Positions 53,214-62,269 of a stretch of 64,000 bases of DNA are shown here, in pieces. Source of the DNA: Paenibacillus harenae DSM 16969 (GTDB taxonomy: Bacteria > Bacillota > Bacilli > Paenibacillales > Paenibacillaceae); contig NZ_KE383846.1 in the NCBI RefSeq assembly GCF_000422465.1, positions 359,444 through 423,443 on the forward strand, in the 5' to 3' direction. The translations under genes and the position numbers were made by a program. Every line of letters starts with the position of its first letter. Position 1 is the first letter of the stretch. Below the pieces are notes generated by a model. The model was not told the origin of the DNA. It was given only the letters and a program-made list of their open reading frames with translations, and searched no databases.

Positions 53214-53260
53214 GAAAAAAAGCGGCAGCTCAAGACTAAAAAGTCCTAAACCGCCGCTCT
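53214..53260 (-). terminator. terminator of selO
   Basis: On the minus strand AGCGGCGG ... CTGCCGCT with an inner stem GACTTTTTAGTC, then seven T. It starts about 20 bases after the selO stop. Confidence 0.85.
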
Positions 53261-53281
53261 TCACTTCATTCAAACGCTAAA

Positions 53282-54757
53282 TCAGGTGCCGCAAAAGGTT
53301 TGGTAAGGATAGGCTGACGACTCGGGCAGCGCGGAATAATCGGACTGTTCCGTGGAGAGCGCATACGGGCATGATAGAACTTGAAGAAGCCGTTCCATCA
53401 CGCTGTAGTCTCCTCGCTGCACCGCCGCGTCGAGCGCTTCCTCTACCCGATGGTTGCGGGGGATTATCGCGGGATTGCTGCTTCGCATCAGCTGCTGCGA
53501 GGATTGTTGCGATTCCTGCTGTCTGCCCAGTCTCGCCTGCCACTGCCCGTGCCACTGCTCGAATTCCTCATCGCCGGCCAGGCCCGTATCCTCCGGCTTG
53601 CCGGATGTCAATGCGCGGAACGTGTTCGTATAGTCCGCCCGATGCTTCTTCATCATACCGAGCAGGTCTTTAATCAGGGATTCATCCTGCTCCTCTTCGT
53701 TGAAAATTCCGAGCTTAGCCCTCATTCCCGCGAACCAATTGCCAAAATACAGCTCGCTATATTTGGAGAGTGCGTCCTCCGCCAGCTTGACCGACTGCTC
53801 CTCGTCGTCATGCAGCAGCGGCAATAGCGTTTCCGCGAATCTCGCGAGGTTCCAGGCGCCGATCTGCGGCTGATTGCCGTAAGCATAACGACCGTTTACG
53901 TCAATCGAACTGAATACCGTAGCAGGGTCAAAAGCATCCATGAAAGCGCAAGGACCATAATCAATCGTTTCTCCGCTAATGGCCATATTATCCGTGTTCA
54001 TCACCCCGTGAATAAAGCCGACAAGCTGCCATTTGGCAATCAGCTCCGTCTGACGCTTGATCACTTCCTGCAGCAGAGAGAGATAAGTGTTCTCGCCAGG
54101 ATCAGCCTCTTGAAAGTGTCTTTGCCACGTATAGTCGGCAAGGGCGCGAAGCTCCTGGACCGTACCCCAATTGGAGACGAATTGAAAGGTGCCGACGCGC
54201 AGATGACTGGCAGCCACGCGTGTTAGAACCGCACCGGGCAGCTCGGTTTCGCGGATAATCGACTCCCCGGTTGTCACTACCGCCAGGCTGCGGGTAGTCG
54301 GAATGCCCAGCCCGTGCATGGCTTCGCTGATGATATATTCGCGCAGCATCGGCCCAAGCGCGGCGCGGCCGTCGCCCCGACGGGAGAATGCCGTTCTTCC
54401 TGAGCCTTTCAACTGAATATCAAACCGCTCGCCTTCGGGCGTGATCTGTTCGCCAAGCAGGAGCGCGCGGCCGTCCCCGAGCATAGTGAAATGCCCGAAT
54501 TGATGCCCGGCATAAGCTTGAGCAAGAGGCAGCGCTCCTTCGGGAACTTGATTGCCGGCAAACACTTCTATGCCATTCTTGCTTTGCAGCTCTTCAGCGT
54601 TCAATCCCAGGGATGAGGCTAGCGGCTGATTCAGGATGACCAACTTCGGGGAGCTTACAGGGTTCAGGTCCTGCAGGTTAAATAGGGATTCAGGCAATCG
54701 AGCATAACTGTTGTCGAAGTTCCATCCCGCCACTGTCCTTGCATTGTTCTCTGTCAT
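53282..54757 (-). CDS. selO: SelO family protein adenylyltransferase (YdiU)
   Basis: 491 residues of the UPF0061/SelO pseudokinase family, which transfers AMP to protein hydroxyls, linked to redox stress. Hallmarks: [19 protein letters not shown] with the nucleotide loop, [20 protein letters not shown] as the metal-binding segment, and a C-terminal TFCGT, where animal homologues have selenocysteine near the end. ATG 54757 follows AAGGAG by five bases. Single gene with its own terminator. Confidence 0.93.
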   Translation of the reverse strand: MTENNARTVAGWNFDNSYARLPESLFNLQDLNPVSSPKLVILNQPLASSLGLNAEELQSKNGIEVFAGNQVPEGALPLAQAYAGHQFGHFTMLGDGRALLLGEQITPEGERFDIQLKGSGRTAFSRRGDGRAALGPMLREYIISEAMHGLGIPTTRSLAVVTTGESIIRETELPGAVLTRVAASHLRVGTFQFVSNWGTVQELRALADYTWQRHFQEADPGENTYLSLLQEVIKRQTELIAKWQLVGFIHGVMNTDNMAISGETIDYGPCAFMDAFDPATVFSSIDVNGRYAYGNQPQIGAWNLARFAETLLPLLHDDEEQSVKLAEDALSKYSELYFGNWFAGMRAKLGIFNEEEQDESLIKDLLGMMKKHRADYTNTFRALTSGKPEDTGLAGDEEFEQWHGQWQARLGRQQESQQSSQQLMRSSNPAIIPRNHRVEEALDAAVQRGDYSVMERLLQVLSCPYALSTEQSDYSALPESSAYPYQTFCGT

Positions 54758-54894
54758 CGCATCTCCTTATTTCCTTATCCATTTGTCATTTGTATCTAAT
54801 ATTATATTTTCCAACCTTGTTTAAACACGCAAAACAGCCCTTATAGTGTTTGCTTTTGCCATTTTATTATACTCTTTCCATACATGAATGACTG

Positions 54895-55638
54895 TTACTT
54901 CCCGCTTAATTTGACCGCTGCAACTAAAAAGAATATAGGACGACGGAAGGCGTCCAGCCAGTCGGGGTTCCCTGCCAGCATTTCTTTGGTCGGTTGAACC
55001 TCGGAGAGCTGTGTAATCCCGAAGCCGGATTCGATTAGAGCATTCATGTAGGAGGCGACGGTTCGATGGTACTTCATGACATCATTTTCCAGGAATCTTG
55101 TCAACCGCGGACCTTCTTCATGATAGTTGTCGACCGGCCAATGTAATTTCTCTCCTTGCGCATCGTAAAACCAGTCTTGCGGAGCAAGCGCAGTGAAGAT
55201 CGGATGTTCGACCGAAAACACAAAAGAACCTCCAGGCGCAAGGCTGTGATGAACTTTCCGGCTGAGCGTGTCGAAGTCCTGGATATAATGGAGTGCAAGA
55301 GAGCTGATGACCACGTCGAATTCTTCTGCGGCAAAGTCGATGTCCTCGATCGCAAGACGGCGATACGTTATGGCCGAATCGCCCGTCATCGCCCTGGCGC
55401 GATCCAACATATTTTCGGAGAGGTCTACGCCAACCACCGAGCGGGCCTCCCGCTCTCGGGCATAACGGCAATGCCAGCCGAATCCGCATCCGAGATCAAG
55501 CACTTTTTTATGACGCAGCTCCGGAAGCATGGCACGGAAATAGCCCCATTCTCCGGCTGCTTCCAATCCTCCGATCGAACGCGGCATTCGGCTGTAATTC
55601 GCAAAAAATTCGGAATCATCATATTTATTCTGTTTCAT
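54895..55638 (-). CDS. class I SAM-dependent methyltransferase
   Basis: 247 residues. Motif I VLDLGCGFGWHCRYA near 46-60, motif II VVGVDLSENMLDRA, motif IV FDVVISSLALHYIQD, then SVEHPIFTA. UbiE/TehB-like small-molecule methyltransferase. ATG 55638; AGGAG lies about twelve bases upstream, a little far. Monocistronic as far as visible. Substrate unknown. Confidence 0.88.
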   Translation of the reverse strand: MKQNKYDDSEFFANYSRMPRSIGGLEAAGEWGYFRAMLPELRHKKVLDLGCGFGWHCRYAREREARSVVGVDLSENMLDRARAMTGDSAITYRRLAIEDIDFAAEEFDVVISSLALHYIQDFDTLSRKVHHSLAPGGSFVFSVEHPIFTALAPQDWFYDAQGEKLHWPVDNYHEEGPRLTRFLENDVMKYHRTVASYMNALIESGFGITQLSEVQPTKEMLAGNPDWLDAFRRPIFFLVAAVKLSGK

Positions 55639-55742
55639 TATTAACCGCAGTCTCCTAATTCACTTTTTTTCTTTTTCGATTTGCTTTCCAAATCGATTAT
55701 AAACTTAATGCGCAATGGATTCTATTATTTTCCAATATAAGC

Positions 55743-56048
55743 TCAAGGCTCTATAGCCAAGAGTTGTGGATTTTTCCACCTTTTACGCTCATATGTAACC
55801 CAGTATTTATTCTCGATTTCAATTATTTTACTAAGATCTAAGGATGTTGACACGGTCGTTTTTCGTCCGCCTTCATTTTGTAATGTAATAGAATCCGTGT
55901 CTGCGTGAATTATCGTTGCGTATTCAAAAGTTGTCATCGTATGGGAGTACCACACGAATAACTGATATACGATAAGTGCGCTGATCAACGTAATGATCAC
56001 TTTCCACGTTTTCTTTATTCTAGAGGTCTTATCCACTGTCCCACCCAT
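55743..56048 (-). CDS. small membrane-anchored protein, unknown
   Basis: About 101 residues: one membrane span (WKVIITLISALIVYQLFVW) and an extracellular beta-rich part (YATIIHADTDSITLQNEGG). The start is uncertain: ATG 56048 overlaps the region of the upstream stop; GTG 56036 has the better-spaced GAGGATGG. Directly downstream of the TIMP-like gene, so the two may act together. Family not recognised. Confidence 0.65.
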   Translation of the reverse strand: MGGTVDKTSRIKKTWKVIITLISALIVYQLFVWYSHTMTTFEYATIIHADTDSITLQNEGGRKTTVSTSLDLSKIIEIENKYWVTYERKRWKNPQLLAIEP

Positions 56049-56050
56049 CC

Positions 56051-56656
56051 TCAATTCACTTTATTTCTGCGCCAGGACAAGTAAACCATCATGCTAACCA
56101 CCGCGATCGCAAATAAGGCAACCCACACGAAAGGTTGAATGCTTTGGCGTTCATTTTCAAGCTGAACCTGTTCCGTCGGCTCTTTTTTTTCAAGCTGAAC
56201 CTGTTCTGTCGGCGCTTTGCCTTCACCTAATACGGTTAAATCCTCCTGGGCCCCGGCCAATTCCTTCGTTCGATCACAGATGATCGTTACAAGTTGCTCT
56301 TTACCGCCGTACATGTCGGATCGGTTAGCATACACCAAATAGTCCTTGCCTTCCTCAAAATGATAGCCGCAATCGCCGCCGCCGCTTCCGGTTTGAATAA
56401 TGATCTGCGATTCAGGACCGCCCTTCCAGATCTGTTTCGTTTCGAATAGAACGGCTTTCGTTACGTATCCCTCCACGCTTTTTTGTTCTTTCACTTCCAA
56501 GACGCGACCGGCGAAAACGGCCTCCGAATGGTTAAGCTGCTCTTCAACCGTTATCGGCCCGGCGCAGGAGCACGCATACGCATTCTGAGGCATGAAGAAC
56601 GTCATGATCCCTGCAGCGAAACAAATGGCCCATATCGTATTTATTTTTCTTTTCAT
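56051..56656 (-). CDS. secreted TIMP/NTR-like protein with C-terminal anchor
   Basis: 201 residues. A signal peptide ends at AYA, so the mature protein begins CSCAGP, the N-terminal Cys-X-Cys of the TIMP/netrin-module fold. Further cysteines (GDCGYHF, IICDRT) complete a likely disulfide set. A duplicated linker (PTEQVQLE twice) and a membrane span (FVWVALFAIAVVSMMVYL) with basic tail follow. ATG 56656 follows AAGGGGG. In animals the fold inhibits metalloproteases; here the function is unknown. Confidence 0.8.
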   Translation of the reverse strand: MKRKINTIWAICFAAGIMTFFMPQNAYACSCAGPITVEEQLNHSEAVFAGRVLEVKEQKSVEGYVTKAVLFETKQIWKGGPESQIIIQTGSGGGDCGYHFEEGKDYLVYANRSDMYGGKEQLVTIICDRTKELAGAQEDLTVLGEGKAPTEQVQLEKKEPTEQVQLENERQSIQPFVWVALFAIAVVSMMVYLSWRRNKVN

Positions 56657-56739
56657 CGTATCCCCCTTATCGCTCTCGCTAGCTCTATAACGGACTTACT
56701 AAATAAACGATATAACGTAACCATATGTTTCAGCCTACT

Positions 56740-56780
56740 CCCAAAAACGGGAAATAGGCAGCCGGTCATGCCGGCTGCCT
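56740..56780 (-). terminator. terminator of the coiled-coil gene
   Basis: Minus strand: 10-bp stem AGGCAGCCGG with a 5-base loop, followed by TATTTCCCGTTTTTG. Confidence 0.7.
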
Positions 56781-56802
56781 TGGCGGATCTTTTGCCTAAT
56801 CA

Positions 56803-57078
56803 CTATTGAAGAGAATGGTTTTGTTGAATAAGCGCATTCGCTTGTGCCTGCTGCAGCTTTTGCTGCGCCTGCAGAACGTCTTCTTGTTCCTTCCTGACTT
56901 GCTCCTGGGATTGAAGGACATGCTGAACATTCGTTTGCAGCTCTTGCTCTGCTTCTAATAATTCCTGATTTTGTTCTTGCAACTGTTCATGCGCTTTTAG
57001 AACCTCTCGCTGCGCTTGCAGTAATTGCTGATCTTTCTCGGCATTGTCAGCGATCTGTTGTAAATTTCGATTGACCAT
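56803..57078 (-). CDS. Gln/Glu-rich coiled-coil protein
   Basis: 91 residues, nearly all one long helix of heptads rich in glutamine and leucine (QREVLKAHEQLQEQNQELL and similar to the end). No cysteine, signal or membrane span. ATG 57078 is eight bases after GGAGG; a TTG at 57093 precedes that site. Own terminator downstream. No family recognised; a structural or adaptor role is a guess. Confidence 0.72.
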   Translation of the reverse strand: MVNRNLQQIADNAEKDQQLLQAQREVLKAHEQLQEQNQELLEAEQELQTNVQHVLQSQEQVRKEQEDVLQAQQKLQQAQANALIQQNHSLQ

Positions 57079-57457
57079 GGGGCGCGCCTCCAAATGTTAT
57101 TTTATTGTCCACAATTGACCAATAATTATCGTGCGCCCAAATGCAATTTTCTATACTATGATTATCATTCTCCATTTTGCGGCATAGGAAAATCTGCTTA
57201 TTTTTAAATTTTCAGACATTTCAACAAAATATTTAATTTTAATCCATTAAACTAAAAACATTGCAGGCTTATAGCGTGAAAGGGGGAATGTTCGAGAGCA
57301 ATCAAGCAGAAGCGCCGGCATCCTTGTCAGAGGACGTAAACCGTTTCGCGGAGAATTCTAAGCGTTTATAAGTGTAAACTTATCCATTCTTAGAATGTAA
57401 GAAAAGGTCGAAACATGTAGTCTGCTTTCTCTAAAAAATGAATATTGGAGGGACAAA
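57079..57457. promoter_or_regulatory. upstream region of the subtilase gene
   Basis: Contains nested inverted repeats between 57355 and 57397: ATTCTAAG with CTTAGAAT outside, ATAAGT-GTAA-ACTTAT (57368-57383) inside, and the palindrome CATTCTTAGAATG (57385-57397). They lie 60-100 bases before the start, at promoter position. A partial Fur-like match lies near 57157-57171. No gene supported. Confidence 0.45.
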
Positions 57458-60448
57458 ATGTACCGAATCCTGTTTCGAACAAGATGGTTGACCCTTTCAT
57501 TTCTATTCGTCCTTATCTTTTCTCTCATCACCCCTGCAGCCGGATCGGCAGCCGAAGCAAGACTCCTTCAACCTTCCCTGGATGCAGACCGCGTATCGGA
57601 AATGTTTTCGGAAAAAATCACTTCTCCGTTCGATCATTCCTTGAAATTGGAGGCCATGAAACAAAAGTCAATCAGCTCTAATCAGCCGATTTTATCCCAA
57701 ACCATTAGACCGCAAAATTATGTCCCCGCTTCGGACAGCGCGGAGCCCATTGATGTTATTGTCGAATTGAAGACGGACCCCGTTGCCGTCTATCGCGCAA
57801 AGGCGAAGAAAGGCCTAAAGAAATCCGATGCCGCGTACCAGACTGAATTGTCCGCAGAACAAGCCGGTTTTACGGCGTCGTTGGCAAAGTTAAACGCTAA
57901 GCCGAAGCGGCAATATCAACATGTCTTTAACGGCTACTCCGTAACCATGCCAGCCAATCAAGTGGACAGCCTGTTAGGGCTGCCAGGCGTGAAAGCTATC
58001 TACCCCGATCTGGAATTCAAAGTATCGCCAGTGGATAGCATCACGCCGAATATGGATGAAAGCGCCCCTTTCATGGGATCCAACTTCCTATGGGATCTCG
58101 GGTTCGACGGGACCGGCATTAAGGTCGGCGTATTGGATACCGGCATCGATTATCGCCACCCAAGCTTGGCTTCCGCTTACAAGGGCGGATACGACTTTGT
58201 CGATAATGACGCGGATCCGATGGAGACCCCTCCGGATCCGAATGATCCGGAAGCGGCTACGGATCACGGGACCCATGTCTCGGGTACGATTGCAGGCAGG
58301 GGAGATCCCTTCAATCCCGGCAGCGGAACAGGCTGGGTTCGCGGCGTGGCTTATGGCTCCGATCTCTATGCATACCGTGTACTGGGGCCTGGCGGAACCG
58401 GCTCGACGGAGGATGTGATCGCCGCCATCGAGCGTTCCGTACAGGATGGAATGGACATCATTAACTTATCCTTGGGGAGCAGCGTAAACGATCAGTATGA
58501 CGCAACCTCTATCGCGCTGAATAATGTTATGCTCAGCGGGGTCGTTGCCGTCACCGCGAACGGAAACGACGGACCCGACTCCTATACGGTCGGTTCTCCG
58601 GGATCGGCGGACATGGCTATTTCTGTCGGAGCCTCCTCTCCGCCGCTGGACATTCCCACCATTCAAGCAGACGGTATCGAAAAGGTTTATGCGAGTATAA
58701 TGGCCTATTCCCCGGAGCTGGGAGATTTGCAGGGCCAAACCTTGGATCTGGTATTTGCCGGACTGGGCGCTCCTGAAGATTTTGAAGGAAAAGATTTAAA
58801 CGGGAAAGCAGCTTTAATAGCCCGCGGTTCGATCTCTTTTGCCGAAAAATCATTAAATGCGCAGGCCGCAGGCGCTGCCGCGGTCATTATCTATAACAAC
58901 GAACCCGGAAACTTCGGCGGCACCTTAGGAGAAGAAGGCAATTATATTCCGACGTTGAGTATTTCTCAAGAAGACGGACTGGCTCTCAAGGCTGGAACGG
59001 AAACGTCCGGGTCAATCCCCTTTACGTTCGGCATTGAGCTCGAGCAGGATTTCATGGGGGATTTCAGCTCGGTCGGACCGACATTGCCGGGGCTGACGAT
59101 CAAGCCGGATATTTCGGCGCCGGGCGTGGCGATCCGCTCCTCCGTTCCTGCTTTTGACGGGAATTACGAGGATGCCTATGCCGATTTGCAAGGAACAAGC
59201 ATGGCTAGTCCCCATATCGCCGGAGCCGCCGCGCTGTTATTACAGAAAGACGGCTCGATGGATCCGTTTGAAATAAAATCCTTATTGATGAATAACGCCT
59301 TCAAATTGGAAGACCGTGAAGGCCGGCGTTATTCGCATATGGCGCAAGGAGCGGGAAGAGCGGATCTCGGACATACAATCGAGGCGAAAGCGGTCGTTAT
59401 GGTAGAGCAATCCACCAACGCGGTTCCAAGCGGAGAAAGTTTGCCGTATTTTACCGGAAGCGTCTCCTTCGGGCAGAAGGATGCCGGGGCGCTTGATACG
59501 AGAACCGTTACCGTGAAAGATATTGCCGGAGCGGCTTCCTCGTATTCGATCGCTTCGATATGGCATGGTTCTTCCGTCGGCACCCTCACAGCCAGCCAGG
59601 ATAACGTGACAGTCAGCGCTGGAGGCACGGCTTCATTTGATCTATCTCTGCAAGTGGATCAGCAAGCGGCTGACGGCCGTTACGAGGGTGAAATAGTTTT
59701 AACCGGGGAAGACGGACATGTCCTCCAGGTTCCATTCTCTCTATACATTGGCGAAGCGGATATACCGGATGCGATCACAGGCATTGCCTTAGACCCTCTC
59801 TTCTTCTCTCCAAATGGCGACGGCGCGACGGATACGACGGATCTTACATTTAAAGTGAATTTGGCCTCGCCTTATTTCTCTTTAGACGTGTATGATGCCG
59901 TTACCTCGCAATGGAAAGGAACCATTGTAGAGGCTAATGACGGAATCGATCCCGGCAGCTATATCCTTGAAGCTTGGAATGGCTCAATAACGAATAGCTC
60001 GGGTTCGGCCCCGTTAGAAGAAGGCTTCTATGTCATAATTCCATGGATTGGAGCCGATACGGCAACCGCCGTGCCGCTGGAGGAACAGGCCTCTCCGTTT
60101 GTAGCGGATGTGAACGCGCCTGCCTCGGCATTGGATAATCCTGCTTTTACGATCCAGAATGGCATAGGTACAATTACAGGTCAAATCGAAAGCGACTTCA
60201 TGATTGACCTGTTGGGAGATTATTCAGCTGTTGGAGTTGCGGCTTTATACGATGACAAGGGCTGGGTACAAGCGGATGGCGTTATAGCCGATGACGGCAG
60301 TTTTAGTATCCAGGTTCCGTTTAAACCGGGACTTAAACCGGTCGAGGTTTATATCTATGACATTGCCGGTAACGGCGTAATGGAACCGGCATATCTCGTG
60401 GATATGAAGAAAGGAAAACCTCAAAAGCAGAAGGGTAAACCCAAATGA
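57458..60448 (+). CDS. secreted subtilisin-like (S8) serine protease
   Basis: 996 residues. Signal peptide (1-31), inhibitor I9-type propeptide (about 95-190), and catalytic domain with aspartate 227 (GVLDTGIDYRHP), histidine 270 (DHGTHVSGT) and serine 581 (GTSMASPHIAG). A PA domain is inserted at about 400-530. An Fn3-like domain follows (from 640), then a FlgD-like domain (FFSPNGDGATDTTDLTF near 785) and a basic tail KGKPQKQKGKPK. Lactocepin/Vpr-like extracellular protease, possibly retained at the wall by the tail. ATG 57458 follows GGAGG. Confidence 0.93.
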   Translation: MYRILFRTRWLTLSFLFVLIFSLITPAAGSAAEARLLQPSLDADRVSEMFSEKITSPFDHSLKLEAMKQKSISSNQPILSQTIRPQNYVPASDSAEPIDVIVELKTDPVAVYRAKAKKGLKKSDAAYQTELSAEQAGFTASLAKLNAKPKRQYQHVFNGYSVTMPANQVDSLLGLPGVKAIYPDLEFKVSPVDSITPNMDESAPFMGSNFLWDLGFDGTGIKVGVLDTGIDYRHPSLASAYKGGYDFVDNDADPMETPPDPNDPEAATDHGTHVSGTIAGRGDPFNPGSGTGWVRGVAYGSDLYAYRVLGPGGTGSTEDVIAAIERSVQDGMDIINLSLGSSVNDQYDATSIALNNVMLSGVVAVTANGNDGPDSYTVGSPGSADMAISVGASSPPLDIPTIQADGIEKVYASIMAYSPELGDLQGQTLDLVFAGLGAPEDFEGKDLNGKAALIARGSISFAEKSLNAQAAGAAAVIIYNNEPGNFGGTLGEEGNYIPTLSISQEDGLALKAGTETSGSIPFTFGIELEQDFMGDFSSVGPTLPGLTIKPDISAPGVAIRSSVPAFDGNYEDAYADLQGTSMASPHIAGAAALLLQKDGSMDPFEIKSLLMNNAFKLEDREGRRYSHMAQGAGRADLGHTIEAKAVVMVEQSTNAVPSGESLPYFTGSVSFGQKDAGALDTRTVTVKDIAGAASSYSIASIWHGSSVGTLTASQDNVTVSAGGTASFDLSLQVDQQAADGRYEGEIVLTGEDGHVLQVPFSLYIGEADIPDAITGIALDPLFFSPNGDGATDTTDLTFKVNLASPYFSLDVYDAVTSQWKGTIVEANDGIDPGSYILEAWNGSITNSSGSAPLEEGFYVIIPWIGADTATAVPLEEQASPFVADVNAPASALDNPAFTIQNGIGTITGQIESDFMIDLLGDYSAVGVAALYDDKGWVQADGVIADDGSFSIQVPFKPGLKPVEVYIYDIAGNGVMEPAYLVDMKKGKPQKQKGKPK

Positions 60449-60496
60449 AGCGAGCTGCCTCTCGGCAGCATGAGGTGAGGCGAACGGAAGCCGGCG

Positions 60497-60683
60497 TAGT
60501 TTCCAAAATTGAAACTAAACGGTTGAAGTCAGCTGCTGAGTCAGGAAATAATTTCAAATTTTGAACCTAAACGACGGAAGCAGAACGACTAATCACGGAT
60601 TGAGCGGTTTAATTTCAGTTATTGAAACAAAACGGTTGCGGAATTCATTGTAACCGAGATTAATTTCAGTATTTGACACTAAC
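60497..60683. repeat. array of short imperfect inverted repeats (right array)
   Basis: Four copies of the roughly 25-bp unit seen at 6431-6619, starting at 60497, 60549, 60610 and 60661, so 52, 61 and 51 bp apart. Arms are TTTCAA or TTTCAG with TTGAAAC or variants, often followed by TAAACGG. They lie between the subtilase stop and its terminator and would be in the 3' untranslated RNA. Confidence 0.78.
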
Positions 60684-60767
60684 ATTACCTGATATGCTGC
60701 TTGAGCGCTTAACTTTATGAGCATTTCATCCACATTCGGCGAGTCTCATAAACTCCTAATAAAAGGT

Positions 60768-60801
60768 CAATAACCCGCGGCTAAGCCGCGGGTTATTGTT
60801 T
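60768..60801 (+). terminator. strong terminator
   Basis: Perfect 14-bp stem CAATAACCCGCGGC with a three-base loop, then TTTCTCG. About 320 bases after the subtilase stop. Nearly symmetric, so it may work on both strands. Confidence 0.75.
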
Positions 60802-60891
60802 CTCGACGCGTACCAAAAGACCCGTGCAGCTTGTTATCTTCGCTTGTATTTTCATATATGATTTGAGGCTCATGAGGCGAAATGGATATTG

Positions 60892-60920
60892 TTTACAAAG
60901 TAATCGCAGCATGTTATAAT
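60892..60920 (+). promoter_or_regulatory. strong promoter of the winged-helix/GyrB fusion gene
   Basis: -35 TTTACA (60892-60897), a 17-base spacer and a consensus -10 TATAAT (60915-60920). Confidence 0.8.
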
Positions 60921-60952
60921 TTATTATATTACGTAATTACGTAATATAATAA
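60921..60952. promoter_or_regulatory. 32-bp perfect palindrome, probable autoregulatory operator
   Basis: Two perfect 16-bp arms (TTATTATATTACGTAA and its complement) begin directly after the -10 box and cover the expected transcription start. Repressor binding here would block initiation. The downstream product has a winged helix, so autoregulation is likely. Confidence 0.7.
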
Positions 60953-60971
60953 TATGGGGCGAGGTGACGTG

Positions 60972-62099
60972 ATGGCGCTGTCTAGAGATTTTGGGGCGGA
61001 GCTTGACTTATTGAGGGCTCAAATGGATGAACTAAAGCAGCTTGTCTCACAGTTGAATGCAGCAGCGGGTTCTTCGGCGGACGTTCCTTTTCAATCTGAA
61101 ACCGGAAGGAGGAAGGCCGATGAAACGCTGCAAGCAGATGACGAGCTAGGGGCTATTTTCTACAGTGGTCAATACCGCGGGATTAATCGATATAGATGGG
61201 AGCCCCGGCACAGAGCCGTAAGCGGGCTGCTCGGCATCGACAGCGACAAAGCAGCTAAAGTGCTGGCCGCTCTCGGCCATAAGCAGCGGCTCGATATTTT
61301 GACGGCAGTCTTGGAAGAACCTCTCACCGGCGCTGAGATCGTTGAGCGGCTTAACATGGGGACGACCGGACAGCTCTATCATCATACGAAAGCCTTGCTG
61401 GGCGCGGACCTGCTCGTCCAAGAGGAACGAGGCGGCCGTTACTCTCTACCTGCACACCGTTTCCTCCCCCTGCTGCTGCTTCTCGCCGCCGCTTCCGATC
61501 TGCTCGATACCAGCGATTACATGGAGCTAACGGAAACGAGAAATAGAACGGGCGCTTATTTGGGCACCAATCCGGGTGAGCATGATCCCCATCATTTATT
61601 GAGGGCGGTGGTCGAAAATTGCCTTCTGGAGCACCAGGCCGGATATTGCTCGGAAGTCAGCATCATCCTGCAGCATGACGGCAGCATCACCGTTGCGGAT
61701 AACGGAAGGGGTATTCCCGTTCAAGCGCTGCCGGATTCCAATAAGACGCCGGTGCAGTCCGTCTTGACCGAACTCAGCCGGTACGGCGTTAGCGCATCGT
61801 TAGTGGCGCCAGGGGGCGAGAAGGGAATCCATATGCCCGTCGTCAATGCTCTATCAAGCAAGCTGTCCGTTGAGGTAAGGCGCGAGGGAAAGGTATTCCG
61901 ACAGGATTACAGGCACGGCATTCCGCAATCCGATCTGCTTGTAATCGGCATAACGAAAGAGACCGGAACAAGCATAACCTTCCTGCCTGACCGTGAGCTG
62001 TTCCGAAGCGGATTTCAGGCTGACGCGCTGGAAGCTTTGAATGGTGAGCTGACTTCGGGCTATCCGGGGCTCAGCGTAAACGTTCATTTGATATCCTAA
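60972..62099 (+). CDS. winged-helix (ArsR-like) protein fused to a GyrB-type GHKL domain
   Basis: 375 residues. Coiled-coil start (about 3-32), ArsR-like winged helix (about 95-159: VLAALGHKQRLDILTAVLE, TGQLYHHTKALLGADL), then a domain collinear with the GyrB/ParE N-terminus: HHLLRAVVENCLLEHQAGYC, ITVADNGRGIPV (243-247 DNGRG), PVVNALSSKLSVEVRREGK and GTSITFLPD. The GyrB catalytic glutamate is alanine here (about 212), while the magnesium-binding asparagine (216) stays; GGLHGVG has become GGEKGIH. It may bind ATP without hydrolysis and so act as a nucleotide-sensing regulator (inference). ATG 60972 follows GAGGTGA; ATG 60954 lacks a site. Confidence 0.85.
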   Translation: MALSRDFGAELDLLRAQMDELKQLVSQLNAAAGSSADVPFQSETGRRKADETLQADDELGAIFYSGQYRGINRYRWEPRHRAVSGLLGIDSDKAAKVLAALGHKQRLDILTAVLEEPLTGAEIVERLNMGTTGQLYHHTKALLGADLLVQEERGGRYSLPAHRFLPLLLLLAAASDLLDTSDYMELTETRNRTGAYLGTNPGEHDPHHLLRAVVENCLLEHQAGYCSEVSIILQHDGSITVADNGRGIPVQALPDSNKTPVQSVLTELSRYGVSASLVAPGGEKGIHMPVVNALSSKLSVEVRREGKVFRQDYRHGIPQSDLLVIGITKETGTSITFLPDRELFRSGFQADALEALNGELTSGYPGLSVNVHLIS

Positions 62100-62132
62100 T
62101 TTAGGGTTAACGAGAACACCTCATTGCATATG

Positions 62133-62174
62133 AAAAAGGACCTCATCTCTACCTGGCAGCGGGATATGAGGTCC
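62133..62174 (-). terminator. terminator of the acetyltransferase gene
   Basis: Stem GGACCTCAT with ATGAGGTCC; on the minus strand it is followed by TTTTT. It faces the 3' end of the gene at 62270. Confidence 0.75.
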
Positions 62175-62269
62175 ATCACTTAACAATTGGGATGTCCCAA
62201 TACATTAAATTCAGTTACCGCAAATGTGGGGGTTAGCAGCTTCCCCAAGACTGTTAAACCGGCTGCTCC

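Noticed and set aside
57157-57171. Possible Fur box
   Set aside because: Only one half matches the 7-1-7 consensus well; the other half matches three of seven positions.
60700-60713. Second LacI-like site resembling the one before iolD
   Set aside because: Only one arm (GCGCTTAAC) matches; the other arm breaks the symmetry.
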